Positions 45,288 to 58,640 of a stretch of DNA of 64,000 nucleotides are shown one piece after another (positions within the stretch are counted from its first letter, which is position 1; each line of letters begins with the position of its first letter). Below the pieces are notes generated by a model. The model was not told the DNA's origin, searched no databases, and was given only the letters and a program-made list of their open reading frames with translations. The position numbers and the translations under genes were made by a program. The stretch is from Prionace glauca (lineage: Eukaryota; Chordata; Chondrichthyes; Carcharhiniformes; Carcharhinidae): positions 71,294,850-71,358,849 of the forward strand of contig CM075724.1 of assembly GCA_037974335.1 (NCBI GenBank), given 5' to 3'.

Positions 45288-47921
45288 TCTATCAGTAAAT
45301 AGACATTCATTGTGAAGCATGGAATTCCAATAATACGGAAGGAGCCCCTACTCGTGAATTTCAAGATATGTCATTTCCCTTAGTTAATTTTAGGAATAAA
45401 AGTCACATTCGCACAAACGCCATTTTAAAAGTTCCTATTCTGTATTTCTCTTTGGTTGCCGGACTATTTTCTTTAATGTCTGTGGCCGACACTTTGAAGG
45501 TGCTCCCTCATCGTCTAAAACTCCACGTGGTTGATCCCCGTAGCAAGGAACAAACGGTGATATGTCAGAATGATATCTCATTTGATGACAAGTTGGAGAT
45601 GATGCTCATGTTATGTGGCTGACGCCATTAACATATTATGTAACGCCGCTCATGAATTTGTCAGGTGATGCAGCAGCTTCCTTGGCGAGTGATCTGTTAG
45701 ATAGCACGCACTGCAAACACGGTGCACAAATCGTGAGGGCGATCCTTGTTTCATTAAATGCATTGCTTTACGCCAGGTGCAGTTTTCGGGATTACGGCGG
45801 TATTTTGCAGCTGTTCTCAACTGGACAAATCCCAGCATCCCAGCAAATTCCAGTCTTGAAAGTTGCGGGGATACGTTGTCGAAGCAATAGTTCCATCATT
45901 CAATGGAGAATATCTAACCTCGAAACTGCTCCAGCATCCTCGGCAGTAATAGAGCATGATATCAGGATATCTGCTTTTAATGTATTGATACACATGCATA
46001 AAATAAAGACGGTGAAATACAGTCGCTAAATACATTCCTGTTGGAATCAGTTCGTTCAGTTCTTCAACACAAACGTGAAGAGCACCAACAATCAGACTTG
46101 AGTTTCAGTGTTGCCCGTTGAATCAAATCTGGGATACAACAATGAGATTGTCATTAACCGTCAAAGAATATATACACGAATTGAACATGGACGATAGAGT
46201 AACGTGGCAGCAGCAGATGGAAATGGATGGCGGGAGAAAGTGGAAACAATATGAAATCTAAATTGCATTTTTCTGCATAGTTAATGTAGTGAAAAATGAG
46301 CACAACATATTTATTGATGTTTGTAGAAGTTAGCTTATCAAGATTCATCAATTTACTTCTGTTGCCCACTGCATTTGTAGGGTTGAATTTAATTTCAAGT
46401 ACAAACAAATTGTTATTAGTCATTGTATTACAGTTGAGATGCAACATGCAATGAATACTTTCCTAACACTAACAGGATGTTAGAATTAGATTTAAGATAA
46501 AGGTAATGGGTTTCGTTTATAGACATCTAGATTAATTCCATTTTAGATCAATTGATGAATACTGCAGATTTTAGATCTTAACAGCTGGATGGGGAATATT
46601 TCCACAAAACAGATCTCAGACTCAGACTGTGGTACCCGGATGCAGAATATCTCCTGTGTCAGCTCCGCTCAAGACTCCAGCAGGATCGCTTTGACGAAAC
46701 CAAACTTTTTCCTATAGACAAGGTTCAAAAAGGAGATGGCCGAATAGAGGAGAATTCATTGAGGAAATTTCATGAATAAACATTACTGTCACAACAGTTT
46801 GTAAACATCTTCAGATCACCTTCTGATTACATTCTCACGGCAGAGTCAATGATTGTATTTATTGGATACAAAAATGGGTGTCTGAATGAAGCGGAAACAG
46901 GGTTCATGCTCGATCAGGTACGGGACCACCATCACGTGCTTGGGAGAATTCTTGTTTCAATCTAAGGCCTCATCGATCGGATGGAGTTTGGAATAGCGTC
47001 GAAAACATTTCATCAAATATTCAAAGTGAAGAGGAAAGAAGTAGATTGTGGAAACCTGCATCACAAAGTGTCTGCAGCCTGCGGAAAGGAAGAACTTTGG
47101 ATGACCGAGGTTGGCGACAGTTAAGTTCCAGTCGTTATTCCTCTGGACAAGTTTCAGTGAATCGTTCAAAGCTCTGTCCTATGCCGTTGCCTGGAAGCGG
47201 AACTGTTTAATGCAGGAACTGGAAAGGAGACGGGATTATTCTAAAATGAGAATTGTTCTCTTGGCGAGAATAGCGGAACAAATATTCTTCATATCTAAGC
47301 AGCACTCAGTGTTGAGTACAGAGAGAGATTGACCTTTTTACCTTGCCAGACAGTAGCTCAGCCTGGTGATGTAATGAGTAGAAGTATTGCACTTATGCCA
47401 TTTAAAAATCATTAGACAGACTACAGTTCGAAACGCGCCTATATTTCAGGGGCCATAATAATGAAAATGAGGAGTTGCAACATCTACTTAATGACATTAG
47501 GCCTGTAACTTGGAGATTAAAGCTAATTAAAGACTTCACCAGTATAAATGTTTGAACGCCTTCTGGCGGGGGGAACAACGCATAAATGAAACATCCCGTA
47601 CACTCACAAAGGGGGTGTTTGAAGATGATATTTGATGGGAGCGATGCGTAGACTAACATATGGACCATTGAACAAAATCAAACGCAGGGATCTAGAGTAA
47701 ATTAGTTTCACATTGTGGGGGAATATTAAATAATGCGGGGGAGGCAAAGAATTGATGGTGGTCGAGCTCCTGGACAGCGGCTGGAAATGTATTAATCTTC
47801 TCCAAAAACATGGACGAAGATCAATGTGCCCGTCAGATTAAGTGGCAGTATTCTCGAGATCTAGTCACAGGTAAGACACTAAGCAAAAATGACATTAGTT
47901 TAGCAAGATTTTTACCAACAA
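45288..47921. other. 3' flank of gene C, no gene recognised
   Basis: It matches the 3' flank of copy A (20,600-21,660 and 22,651-24,285) without a conserved reading frame. The region 47,760-47,873 ends in a donor-like CACAG|GTAAGAC shared with copy A. Confidence 0.45.
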
Positions 47922-48625
47922 AGAACAAATAACAAAGAAAATTACAGTCCTCCAAACCCGCACTGGACATGCTGCCCGACTTAACTAAACACTCTATCCT
48001 TCCAGTGACCAGATTCCCTTATTTCCATTTATTCAGGTATTTGTCCAGCCGCACTTTAAAACTCACTATTATACCTGTTTCCACTACCTCCCCTGGTAGC
48101 GAATTCCAGACACCTATCACCCCATATGGAAAAAAAAGTTGCGTCGTACATCTCCTTTAGACCTTGCCCCTGACTCCTGAAACCTGTACCACCACCACGC
48201 CCACCACCGCCCCCCCCCCCACCACCACCATCAAGCAGTTGTGTCTTGCATCCTGCGACAAAGCTTCTGACTGTGCCCCTGCCCTTCATAATTTTGTTGA
48301 TCTGCATCATGTCGTCCTTCAACATCCGTCGTTCCTGTGCGTTTAAACCAACCTTCTCCAACCTCTCCTGATAGCCGATGCCCTCCATATCAGGCAATAT
48401 CCTGGTAAACCTGTTCTGTACCCTCTCCAAAGCCTCCACATTATTCTGATAGTGCGGCGATCAGAATTGAACACTATACACCAAGTGCAACCGAACTACC
48501 GTTTTATAAAGCTACAATATAACTTGCCAACTCTTAAGCTCATTGCTCCGGCCGATGGAGGCAAGCATGTCGTATGCCTTCTTGACTACCTTCTCCACTT
48601 GCGTTGCCAGTTTCAGTGACCAGGA
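47922..48625 (-). mobile_element. CR1 3' end inserted in copy C
   Basis: On the minus strand the RT C-terminus (MEALERVQNRFTRILPDMEG) and 3' end with tail AAAGAACAAATAACAAAGAA at 47,922. A CCCCCACCACC-type low-complexity tract (48,185-48,232) breaks it. Copy C sequence resumes at 48,626. Confidence 0.85.
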
Positions 48626-49603
48626 GATAAGACTCGGGAATTGAATCAATTCTTGAGGAATTACAGACAGGCATATGTATAGAAGTGCAATGTTGGGATA
48701 ACAGTTTCCATGCTGCTTCCTTGGCTTGACTGCCCTTGTATTCTGTATATCTAATCTGTGCCGATTATCGATAAATAATTGTGCCGAAACGCTTCCATGG
48801 AGAACTGAGACATCACACTACCTGGTTCAGCATAATTGGAACTTATTTTTATTTCAGTGCACAGAGAGTGAGCCTCCCCTAACCATGTTGATTGAAGACA
48901 GTAATTACATAAATATTCCATTTACTGCTTCAAGCAAAACAAATTATTATGAAGATAAGATATCCGTGCTTCAGCTGCGACATGTTCTCATTTCTAGGAA
49001 GTCATTGTTTCCTCTGTTTTTATCCAGAATGTGATGGACGAATAACGATTTTGATTAATGTCATTTAATTCAGTCCGAGTGTCTCCAGCACCTGTGACGA
49101 TAACTTTCCTGTTCTCTCGACCCCTCGCACTGCTCTGGACAACAGCTTCTTTCTTCCCCAAACAGTTTAACTTGGTACGAAAATGGCGCCGACATTAGAA
49201 TTGGAATAAACCCCACAGAAAGACGGAACGAGGAGAGACTGTAGCAGATTTTCAGCTCCCCCAAGCCTGTAGATATCTGGTTGGTTTATACCTAGTAAAA
49301 AGTCTGACAACATGGATACCTACCATGTTTCTTATATTCCTCTCGTGACCCCAGCCAACCACAGTTGCACATTTCACGATCAGAGTAAGATCCCTAAACT
49401 ACTCATCTGAATTACGCCTTGTCTGATTTAAAGACCTACTGGGGCTTTACAAGCTGTCCAAAGCCTTCAGCAGGACCTCATTAAATGAATGAGATGAAGG
49501 ACGTTAATATGTTCATTGCTGCACCAGAAAGAGGTTGCCGAGTGCAAATATGTAATGATCTCGTTTAGAGTGGTTGAAAATTCGAAGATAGAACATGCCT
49601 GTC
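48626..49603. other. End of copy C and unassigned flank
   Basis: Up to about 49,060 it matches copy A (26,246-26,570). Beyond that I see no gene or named repeat. Confidence 0.4.
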
Positions 49604-50105
49604 GTAAGAAGTCTCACAACACCAGGTTAAAGTCCAACAGGTTTATTTGGTAGCAGACGCCACAAGCTTTCGGGACTCTGCCCCTTCGTCAGGTAAGTGC
49701 GGAGTCCTGATCACAAACAGACCACACAAAAACACTCAGTTTACAGATTATTGATTAGAATGCGAGTCTTTACAGCTAATCAAGTCTTAAAGGTGCAGAC
49801 ATTGTGCGTGGAGACAGCATGAAGCACAGGTTAAAGAGATGTGTATTGTCTCCAGACAGGACGGTAAGTGAGATGTTGCAAGCCCAAGCAAGTCATGGGG
49901 GTTACAAATAGTGTGATATGAACCCAATATCCCGGTTGAGGCCCTCTTCATGTGTGCGGAACTTGGTTATCGGTTTCTGCTCAGCATCTCTGCGCTGTTG
50001 TATGTTGTGAAAGCTGCCTTGGAGAACATTTACCCAAAGATTCGAGGCCGAATGCCCGTGACCGCTGGAAGTGTTCGCCAACAGGAACAGCCTTAACCTC
50101 ATACA
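49604..50105 (-). mobile_element. Penelope-like element, 3' end with GIY-YIG remnant
   Basis: On the minus strand the end of the C-terminal GIY-YIG endonuclease region is visible (SNLWVNVLQGSFHNIQQRRD, EEGLNRDIGFISHYL). The 3' end follows, with CTGACGAAGGGGCAGAGTCC and CCTGTTGGACTTTAACCTGG at 49,604-49,690. Penelope-like elements are retroelements distinct from LINEs and LTR elements. Confidence 0.85.
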
Positions 50106-50812
50106 CAGAGAATGGTTCCTGATTTTGTAGAAACAATCAACCGCAAAACGGATTGTTCATAATTGCCTCTTCCTTCCTCTTGAACCATGACCACACCCGC
50201 CTAACATCACTCTCCTCCATCTGAATGACTTGTACTGTCATTTAACAAGTTTTCCTTTAATTGATCTCATTTGTTGAAAATAAAACAGTGTGGTGATAGG
50301 TACACGAATGGGACCCAGTTATGCCCGTTTTTTTGTGGGTCATATAGAACATTCCTTAATCCAGTGCTTCTCAGACCGCAGTAATAACATTTTGTTTTGC
50401 CATATTTATGATGGACATGTACCGGTGCCGCTTTATATGCTCATTTCTCCTTGGGGCGGGGGGGGGGGGGGGGGGGGGTAGGGGAGAAGACATTTTGCTT
50501 CCCATTGCTATCCCTCCCTCACGTTCAGATGGTTCACTACCGACACATTCCTTCCTTTCCTCCACTATCTGTCTTTATTTCCCGTGATGCACAGACAACC
50601 AATATTCACTAAAACCCACCGCCTCCCACAGACTCCTTGACTATAGATTCTCACCTCTTGATTATTGTAAGGTCTCTGTCATTGTCCCCATTTCTTTGCA
50701 TCGATCACATCTGTTCCGATTATGCCAAATGCTCAAAAGTGACGATGCTGTGATGTCTGCATTTTTCATTAACCGAGGTTCACCATGCACATCATACCCC
50801 TCATTGTTGACA
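50106..50812. other. Unassigned, contains long G run
   Basis: No gene is recognised. A near-pure G tract of more than 20 bases occupies about 50,457-50,478, which could be polymorphic and could form quadruplex structure. Confidence 0.45.
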
Positions 50813-52560
50813 GAACAAAGAACAGTAAACACAAAAACAATTCTTCAACCCACCAAATCTGTGCCGACACAGTTTCCTCCTTAGTCTCATATTGTCTTGC
50901 CTCTACATGATCCATATCCTTCTATTTCCGGCCTATTCATGCATCTATCCGGAAGTCTCTTGAGCGTTATATAGAACCTGCTTCCACCAACTCCTCTGGC
51001 AGCATGTTCCAGGCATTCGTCACCTGCTTTGTGAAAAACTCATCGTTTTTAAACGGTCTCCCTCTCGCAGTCAACCGACGCCCCCGGGTAATTGACCCTT
51101 TTATCCTGGGAAGAAAACTTTGACGATCCATTCTGTCCAAGCCTAGAACCCTACAGTGCAGAAACAGGCCCTTCAGCCCATCGAGTCTGCATCGAACACA
51201 ATCCCACCCAGACCCTATCCCCATATCCCTACACATTTTACCTGCTAATCCCTCTAATCTACACATCTCAGGACACTAAGGGGCAATTTTAGCATAGCCA
51301 ATGAACCTAACCCGCACATCTTTGGACTGTGGGAGGAAACCGGAGCACCCGGAGAAAACCCACGCAGACACGAGGAGAATGTGCAAACTCCACACAGGCA
51401 GTGACCCGAGCCGGGAATCGAACCCAGGACCCTGGAGCTGTGAAGCAGCAGTGCTAACCACTGTGCTACCGTGCCGCCCTGTCACAGTCTTGAAAACCTC
51501 TACCACACCCTCTCCCACTCCTTCATCCTCCGATGCTCAAACGAAAACAATCCATATGCCTTGTTAAGTACCTTGTCCACTTGAGTTGCCACCTTCAGGG
51601 AACTGTGGACCTGCATGGAATCACATCAAATACGATTTGCCTGGGTTATATTCCATCTGCCATATTTTGGCATGGTTCTCCAGGTGATTTATATATCTTG
51701 CTATATTCTCTGACAATCCTCCAGCCCATTGGCTACTCCATCTTTGTATTATCTGCAAATTAACTAAACAGACCACCTACGTTTACCTCCAAATTATTTA
51801 TGTGTCTTATATCAAAAGAAGCATCAGCTCTGATCCTTCCGGAACACGACTTGTCACAGACTTCCAGTTAGAAAAAATACCCTTCAACTACTACCCTTTG
51901 CTTTCTATGCCCAAACCAGTTTTGAATCTATTTTACCAACTCAGCTCGGATCCCATATGACTTCATCTCCTGTATTAGCCTGCCATGAGGAACCTTATTG
52001 AAGGTGTTACTGAAATCCATGTATGCAACATCAACTGCCCTGACCTGTCATTCTTTTGTCACTTCCTCAAATAACTCATCATTTTGTGAGACATGACCTC
52101 CCCTTCACAAAACCTATCTCTAATAAGCCCATTCTGTTCCAGATGTGAGTACATCCTGTCCCGAAGAGCCTTCTCCAATAATTTCCTCACTACTGACATA
52201 AGGCTCACAGGCCTGTAAATTCCCTGACTGTCTCTTTTGCAATTTTTAAACAAGGGAATGTTGTTAACCACAGTCAAATCCTCTGGTATATTGCCCATGG
52301 CTAAAGAAGGCACAAAACATTTGGACCAAGCCCTCAGCAATTCACCTCCTGCCTCCCTCAGTATTCTGGGATAGCTACCATCAGGCCCTGGGAAGTTGTC
52401 CACCTTAATGTTTTCCAAACCTCCAATACCCCATTCTTTTGTATCTCTATTGATAAATCATTCAACCACATTTGATCCTTTGTCCTAAGTTTATCCTCAC
52501 CTTTCCTCTTCCCTTGCCTCTGAGAGCACTGATAGGGTCACCTTGTCCTCACTTTATCAG
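50813..52560 (-). mobile_element. Old CR1 LINE interrupted by a SINE
   Basis: The minus strand shows RT remnants (PGPDGSYPRILREAGGELLR, IYRPVSLMSVVRKLLEKALR) and the 3' end near 50,813-51,130. The host is split by the SINE at 51,138. It is strongly diverged from the young CR1s. Confidence 0.8.
51138..51482 (-). mobile_element. tRNA-headed SINE, full length
   Basis: The reverse complement of the unit at 27,279: head with B-box (GGGAATCGAACCCAGGACCC in plus orientation) at the right, conserved middle, and tail with CCCTACAGTGCAGAAACAGG at the left. Few differences from the 27,279 copy suggest both are fairly young. Confidence 0.9.
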
Positions 52561-52574
52561 CCCAGCAGAATTTA

Positions 52575-53243
52575 ATCTTTCATAAGAACTTAAGAAATAG
52601 GAGCAGGAGGAGGCCATCGAGCCCTTCGAGCCTGCCCAGCCATTCAACAAGATCATGGCTGATCTGAAGTGGATCAGTTCCACTTTCCCGCTTTCTCCCC
52701 ATAACCCTTAATTCCCTTGTCTGTCAAAAACCTATCTAGCCGTGACTTAAATATATTTAGCGAGGTATCCTCCATCACTTCAATGGGCAGACAATTCCAG
52801 AGATTCACCACCCTTTGAGTGAATAAGTTCCTCCTCAAGTCCGATCTAAACTGTCCCCCCCACCCCCGCCTTATCTTGAGGCTGTGCCCTCAAGTCCCGC
52901 TATCCTTCCTAAGCAGGAAGAATGTCTCTACCTCGACCGTATCCATCCCTTTCATTATCTTATACATTTCTATAAGATCCCGCCTCATCCTTCTAAACTC
53001 CAATGAGTACAGACCCCGTCTATTTAGTCTCTCAGCATAGCCCAATCCCCTCATCTCCGGTATCAGCCTAGTGAACATCCTCTGCACTCCCTCCAAGGCC
53101 AAAATATCCTTGCGCAAGTGCGGCGACCAAAACTGCACACTGTACTCCAACTGCGGCCTCACCAGTGCCCTGTACAGTTGCAGCAAGACCTCCCTGCTTT
53201 TATGTTCTATCCCCCTCACTATAAAGGCCAGCATACCGTTCAC
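52575..53243 (-). mobile_element. CR1 LINE 3' end
   Basis: RT C-terminus on the minus strand (LVRPQLEYSVQFWSPHLRKD, then YKIMKGMDTVEVETFFLLRK) and 3' UTR with tail CATAAGAACTTAAGAAATAG at 52,578. Confidence 0.9.
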
Positions 53244-53361
53244 AATTCGTCATGTTATAGTCCTCAACATTAATTTAGGGAACTTCAGATTGTGATCTTT
53301 CTCCTCTATCATGAATTCCTCTTTTATACCCTGTCATGTTTTGTCTCAATGCAAATGCTTC

Positions 53362-53995
53362 TGTTAGTGCAAGTGGGCGAAACGACCACTACAGACTCAG
53401 GGTGAAGTTCAATAACGGCACAGCTTTATTTTCTTTACGTCGATGGAGAAGCACCGTCAGGGCCTACAATCGGACTGTCCCGAAAGTGCTCTAAAGACTC
53501 CCCTACAACGGGCTATAGTTATACCTGAACTTCACGTTTCAAATGCTAACCCTTTATTTACAGTATTTGACTTCAGCCATCCTGTTTCAATGTTTTCGAG
53601 TGTTGGAGCAATTGTTTTAAGTGTGTGTTAATCATTTTTGTCTGGTTGGTTATCAATGGTCTAGAATCTCAGGGGTTTGAACCATAGGTGTGTTATTGAT
53701 CTTGAGGGGCCAGGGTCGTTTCCTTGACTTTGTTACTTTTAGGTGTTTCCATGGGTTGTTTGACTGGTTTAGAAATGCTGATTTTGATGGGTTGGGGATG
53801 TGTTCTTTAATTTAGTTCGTGTAGGTGCCATCCTGTCCATTTTCCCTCATGTGCTCGCCCTCATTTGTATTCTAAAAGCATGGTCTTGCCTACTGATCGG
53901 TGTCTGTTACTTTGTGACTTTAGTGGCGGGCTCTGAGGGTAGCATTACTTTGCTTCCATTTTGTGTGCCCAGTTTCATAAAATTTGTTGTCTCCC
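53362..53995 (-). repeat. 3' LTR of the retrovirus fossil
   Basis: It shares GTGGGCGAAACGACCACTAC, GAAGTTCAATAACGGCACAG and later stretches with the right-hand LTR over about 630 bases. The inner border is only approximate. Confidence 0.82.
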
Positions 53996-56225
53996 TGTCA
54001 GTTGGGAGCGGGCTTGTTCCGCCTCGCTCAGACCGATTTTCTTAACAAATTTTATGCCCAGTGTTCCCTGCATTTGCACGCTGCAGCCGTACAGTTTAGG
54101 GGAGCCCCGGGTTTGACAAATTAGGCGTATGGGGGAGAAGTCTTCCCGATTTGTTAATTGTCCCATATAGCCAATCATTCTGATTAGTTCCCTTCTAGTT
54201 TTGGTTTTCTTGCCCTGGCGGTATGTATAGCACATTATGACCCCCCAGGATATTGCCAGTATGATTTGGATGGCAACCAGTATGTGCGAGATTATCCGGA
54301 TCCAGGGGTGAATGTCTACACTTAGACCCCAGTCCCACACCCTCTGAACCCATGTCTGGCTCTGTAAGGCTGACTCTGTGTCATGCTCTAGGGTTTTGAT
54401 AAGTGATTGTAGCTGGTGGTATAATCAAACAGAGTGTCCCACCTTGAGATGGAGCTCTCTCAGTACTTCTGCTAAGTGTGGGATTGGAGCCTGTTCTGGC
54501 TCTCGGTAATATTTGAGGTCATCTCTCAATGGGTCCGTAGCATTAAGTGTCAGGGACTGTCTACTTCGGATGTTGGTGATGTGGACCTGGCCAATAGTGA
54601 CCGGTCTCCGTGTCATTCCTTTCAAGGTTCGGCTACCCAACGCCCCCATCTAATCTGCGAGTTGTGCTAACTGGGTGCTGTCAATCCAATCGGGCACTTC
54701 CTCCCTGTGTACCTGGTCCAAGTTATGCCTTAATTGACCTATCATCCACTGACCGTACGCATGGCACAGTTGTCCCTGTTGTACCCGGGCAGTATTTTCT
54801 CTCTCTCTATCTATAAGGCGGTTAATGGTATGGGTGTGTGTTTCTAATATTGTGATTCCATTTAGTTGAGTATGGGCACCCATCTCCCCCAAAACACCCT
54901 GCTCGGCTTGTTGGGTTGTTACTGTTGCAGGATATCTTTCATCACTCCCTTCAACTGTTCTATCTTATTATTGAGTCCCTGGATTTCAATTGAGTTAACC
55001 ACGCTGGATTCGGTGTTTATCCCTGTGAGGAAGTCATTGACTATGCCACTTTTGCTTCTCTGTGTGTGTGTGTGTGTGTTGTCTCTGTAGTGTGTTGCCC
55101 TCATCACATCGACAGCCTGCTTTATCGTTTCCCTGCCCAGCAGTTGGTACATGTCTCGTGTCTGTTCTGAACAGTATCCCGGTACCTGGATCTGAGATAT
55201 CGATCAGAACAGGCACGATTTCGTGTTTCACATTGTCATATACATTTTCTCCCTCATTCCACAACACCAGTCCTCCCTCCGGCCCCCCTCTCAGCAAGGG
55301 GCAGGGTAAGATTTCGGGCGTCGTGGTCGTGAGGGCACGCGTTGTAGGAAGTGCAAACATACATATAGTGAGACTACTGGAGCCTCAACTAGTCGATAGT
55401 ACCCGCAAATATCAGTGTCTGGTTTCAAAATGTCTCATTGTGTCGGTGTTTCCAGGTCTTTGGGAAGGGTGCAGATCATTCCAAAGGTGCAGCCAGAGTT
55501 GCTCAGTGAGTCTGGCCATTGGATACATGTTTGGGTCTTATCCAAGGTGCAGGTGAAGCAGGTCACATCGAAACCTGGGTGGACTTGTGGCCATGTACTG
55601 GAACACATTCTGTTGATGTCGGGGAATAGTGCTGCGAGCACGCACGATGCCTCTGACGTATTGAATATTATTCCGTGGGATTGTTGATAGGTGGTGTATC
55701 CCTGGATGGCGAACCTTGACAAGAAGATCATGGATAGGGCCATCCTCAAAGTGGTCATCACCCTGGAGAGGGGTAGGAAGGATTCACAAAGCCTGGTGGC
55801 TGCCAGATATTAAAATCTTAGTATTAACTAATCTCTATAAACGAATCTACTTAGGCATGCCTCTACATTATATACATATATACACATAATAGAGCCATGG
55901 CTGATGTGTGGCCCTCCTCCATCCGAGAGATGAAGGTTGTTAATTCGATCTGCGCTGTGTGGATGGAGGAGGTTATTTATGGGTCGATACGTGGCCCGTT
56001 CATGTTGATGGACTACTCTTGTCTTTACAGTCAGTCTGTCCTGTTGCACTGCAAGCACCACCACAAGCTCCCGCCCCCCACCCCCCGCCCCCCCAGGTGC
56101 TATGCCTTTAGTTGTGACCAGTGATTCCAGCGACCTTTCCCTTTGATGTCAACACAGGCACATGTGTCGCTGGTGAGGATAATTTCATGGAGTCCTACCC
56201 ACTTCGGTGCGAACCCTGTTTTTTT

Positions 56226-56352
56226 TTAGAACCCTACAGTGCAGAAACAGGCCCTTCGGCCCATCGAGTCTGCACCGAACACAATCCCACCCAGACCCTA
56301 TCCCCACATCCCTACACATTTTAATCCCTCTAACCTACACATCCCTGGATAC
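56226..56352 (-). mobile_element. SINE 3' half inside the retrovirus fossil
   Basis: Matches the 3' half of the SINE family (CCCTACAGTGCAGAAACAGG, CGAGTCTGCACCGAACACAA). It inserted after the virus copy. Confidence 0.85.
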
Positions 56353-56954
56353 TAGATCACAACCTTGGCCCCTACCTGGGGAAGTGTGGAGGTATGGCAG
56401 ATGTCATGTTTCCTAACCTGGTCTTTTATAGCCTGTTGGTCTCTGGCTGTGTGATGGAGCTCTCTGAGTTCGTCGTCTCACTGTTGCACATATCTTTTCA
56501 TTTTATCCTGGTGGTGGATGGGGGGAGGGGGGTGCCTGTTGCAATTTTAGAAATCTCTGATACTTTGGACCTGTTTGCTTATTCCAATGTTTTACCCCAG
56601 TGCCATTATTTGCAAGATGGACAAAGGACAAACACAATAACGGTTTGACAAGTTTATTCAATTGGGTGATGCGTGGAGTGGAATGATAAACCTATTTACA
56701 AATTCGACTGGGATGTCCTGGTTCTTCCTTAGTGAAGGGAACCTACGTGGGTGGGCTTTTACTGCCAGGTACCATCTCTGGTAGTGAGCGCCGGGTCAAA
56801 CGGTTCTGGGAGTCCTGGTACCGGGGCGCCACAGGGGATAAGATCTGTGGGGTGCCCCAACCTTTTCGTTGGCACCTACTGGGTCGCGGTTTCATTCCTG
56901 AAGCTCTGTAAATTGGGGCGGGATCCGTGGGTTCATGTGCTGGTTCTGGGGATA

Positions 56955-58640
56955 GAGAACAAAGAACAAAGAACAAAACAGCACGGGAAACAGGCCCTTC
57001 GGACCAACGAGCCCGCGCCGCCGTCCCATGGTCAGTGACCTATTCATGACTCTAGTCTATGCCTAATGTGTGAGGATCAGGGAGGTCCAATATAGGGACA
57101 ATTTGTTACCCAATCAATCAGCCTAAAAGCACATTTTTGGGATGTGGGAGGAAACCGGAGCACCCGGAGGAAACCCACGCAACCACGGGGAGAACGCGCA
57201 AACTCCCACAGACACAGGCCCAACTCCATGTGTCCGCACAGCAACAGAGATAGCCTCTGTGCTGCCATGATGCCCTCGAAATGGTAAGTGCCTGTGGATA
57301 AAAATTTCATTATTAAAGACTCTATATCCCTGAGACTAAAACTGACCCCAAGCCTACAATGCTTAATAAGGCCTGCTATATCCCCCTATATATAAACTGC
57401 TCATGTGGCTGTCCAAGTTACTCTTGAACAACCCTAGCGTGCCTGCTTCCACCACGTTACTCGGCAGTGCATTCCACATCCCCACTACCCTTTGTGTGAA
57501 AAACTGCCCTCTAACATTAGTCTTATATCTAGCCCCCCTCACCCTAAGCCCGTGACCCCTCGTTCTATCCATTTCTAATAGCGGAAAAAGGCTTATCACC
57601 ATCTACTCTATCTGTCCCCTTCATAATCTTATAAACCTCTATTAAATCCCCCTTCAGCCGACGTCTCTCAAGGGAAAACAGCCCAAGTGCGTTCAATCTT
57701 TCCTCGTAAGACAGCCCTTCCATACCAGGCAACATCCTGGTAAATCTCCTCTGCACTCTCTCCAGAATCTCTACATCCTTCCGGTAGTACGGCGACCAGA
57801 ACTGGACGCAGTACTCAGGTGAGGCCTAACCAACGTTCTATACAACTGCAACATCAGACTCCTACTCTTATATTCTATACCCCTTCCTATGAAGGCTAAC
57901 ATGCCATACGCTTTCCTCATCACATTCTGCACCTGCACCGACACCTTCAGGGACTTGTGTACCTGCACCCCCAGGTCTCTCTGCGTATCTATACTCCGGA
58001 TAGTTCTACCTTTTATCATATAACTCCCTTCCACATTATTCCGGCCAAAGTGCATCACCTCGCATTTCTCCGGATTAAATTCCATTTACCATCTATCTGC
58101 CCAATCTATCAGCCTATCTATGTCCTGTTGCATTGCCAGGCACTGCTCCTCAGTACCCGCCAATCCAACCATCTTAGTGTCATCAGCAAATTTGCTGATC
58201 ACACCACCTACCCCCTCTTCCAAGTCATTAATATATACTACAAATAGTAGAGGTCCTAGTACCGAGCCCTGCGGCACCCCACTGGTGACAGACCTCCAAT
58301 TGGAAAAGGAGCCCTCCACTACTACCCGCTGTCTTCTCCTCCCAAGCCAGTTCTTCACCCATCTACATACCTGGCCTTGTATCCCATGAGCCTTCACCTT
58401 TTCTATCAGCCTACCGTGAGGGACCTTGTCAAACGCCTTACTGAAATCCATATAGACAACATCAACGGCTTGTCCTTCGTCAACCGTTTTTGTCACCTCT
58501 TCAAAAAATTCCAGTAGATTCGTAAGGCACGACCTCCCTGTAACGAAGCCATGCTGCGTATCCCTGATCAGATTGCAGCGCTCCAGATGCTCATACATCC
58601 TATCCTTGAGGATCCTCTCCATTATCTTGGGTGGGAGTTG
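56955..58640 (-). mobile_element. CR1 LINE inside the retrovirus fossil
   Basis: From right to left: RT ([53 protein letters not shown]), then LMLQLYRTLVRPH, the C-terminus (RTRGHGLRVRGARYKTNVRG) and the long UTR with tail AGAACAAAGAACAAAGAACA at 56,957. A 200-codon RT frame remains open (58,688-58,086). It postdates the virus insertion. Confidence 0.9.

Larger units (their letters stand above)
44300..49060 (+). repeat. Segmental copy C of the NKp30-like gene unit
   Basis: It matches copy A in the same orientation from about 18,860 onward, with many more differences than A shows to B. It covers the gene, its 3' flank and the distal part with the GTAAGAC donor-like and TTTCAG acceptor-like sites. 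A CR1 (47,922-48,625) is inserted at a place different from copy A's CR1s. Confidence 0.75.

Noticed and set aside
48164-48346. Thr/Pro-rich 60-codon frame
   Set aside because: It comes from a CCCCACCACC low-complexity tract inside a CR1 3' end.
55034-55090. TG/CA microsatellite as a regulatory site
   Set aside because: It is a short simple repeat within the retrovirus fossil, with nothing linking it to a host gene.
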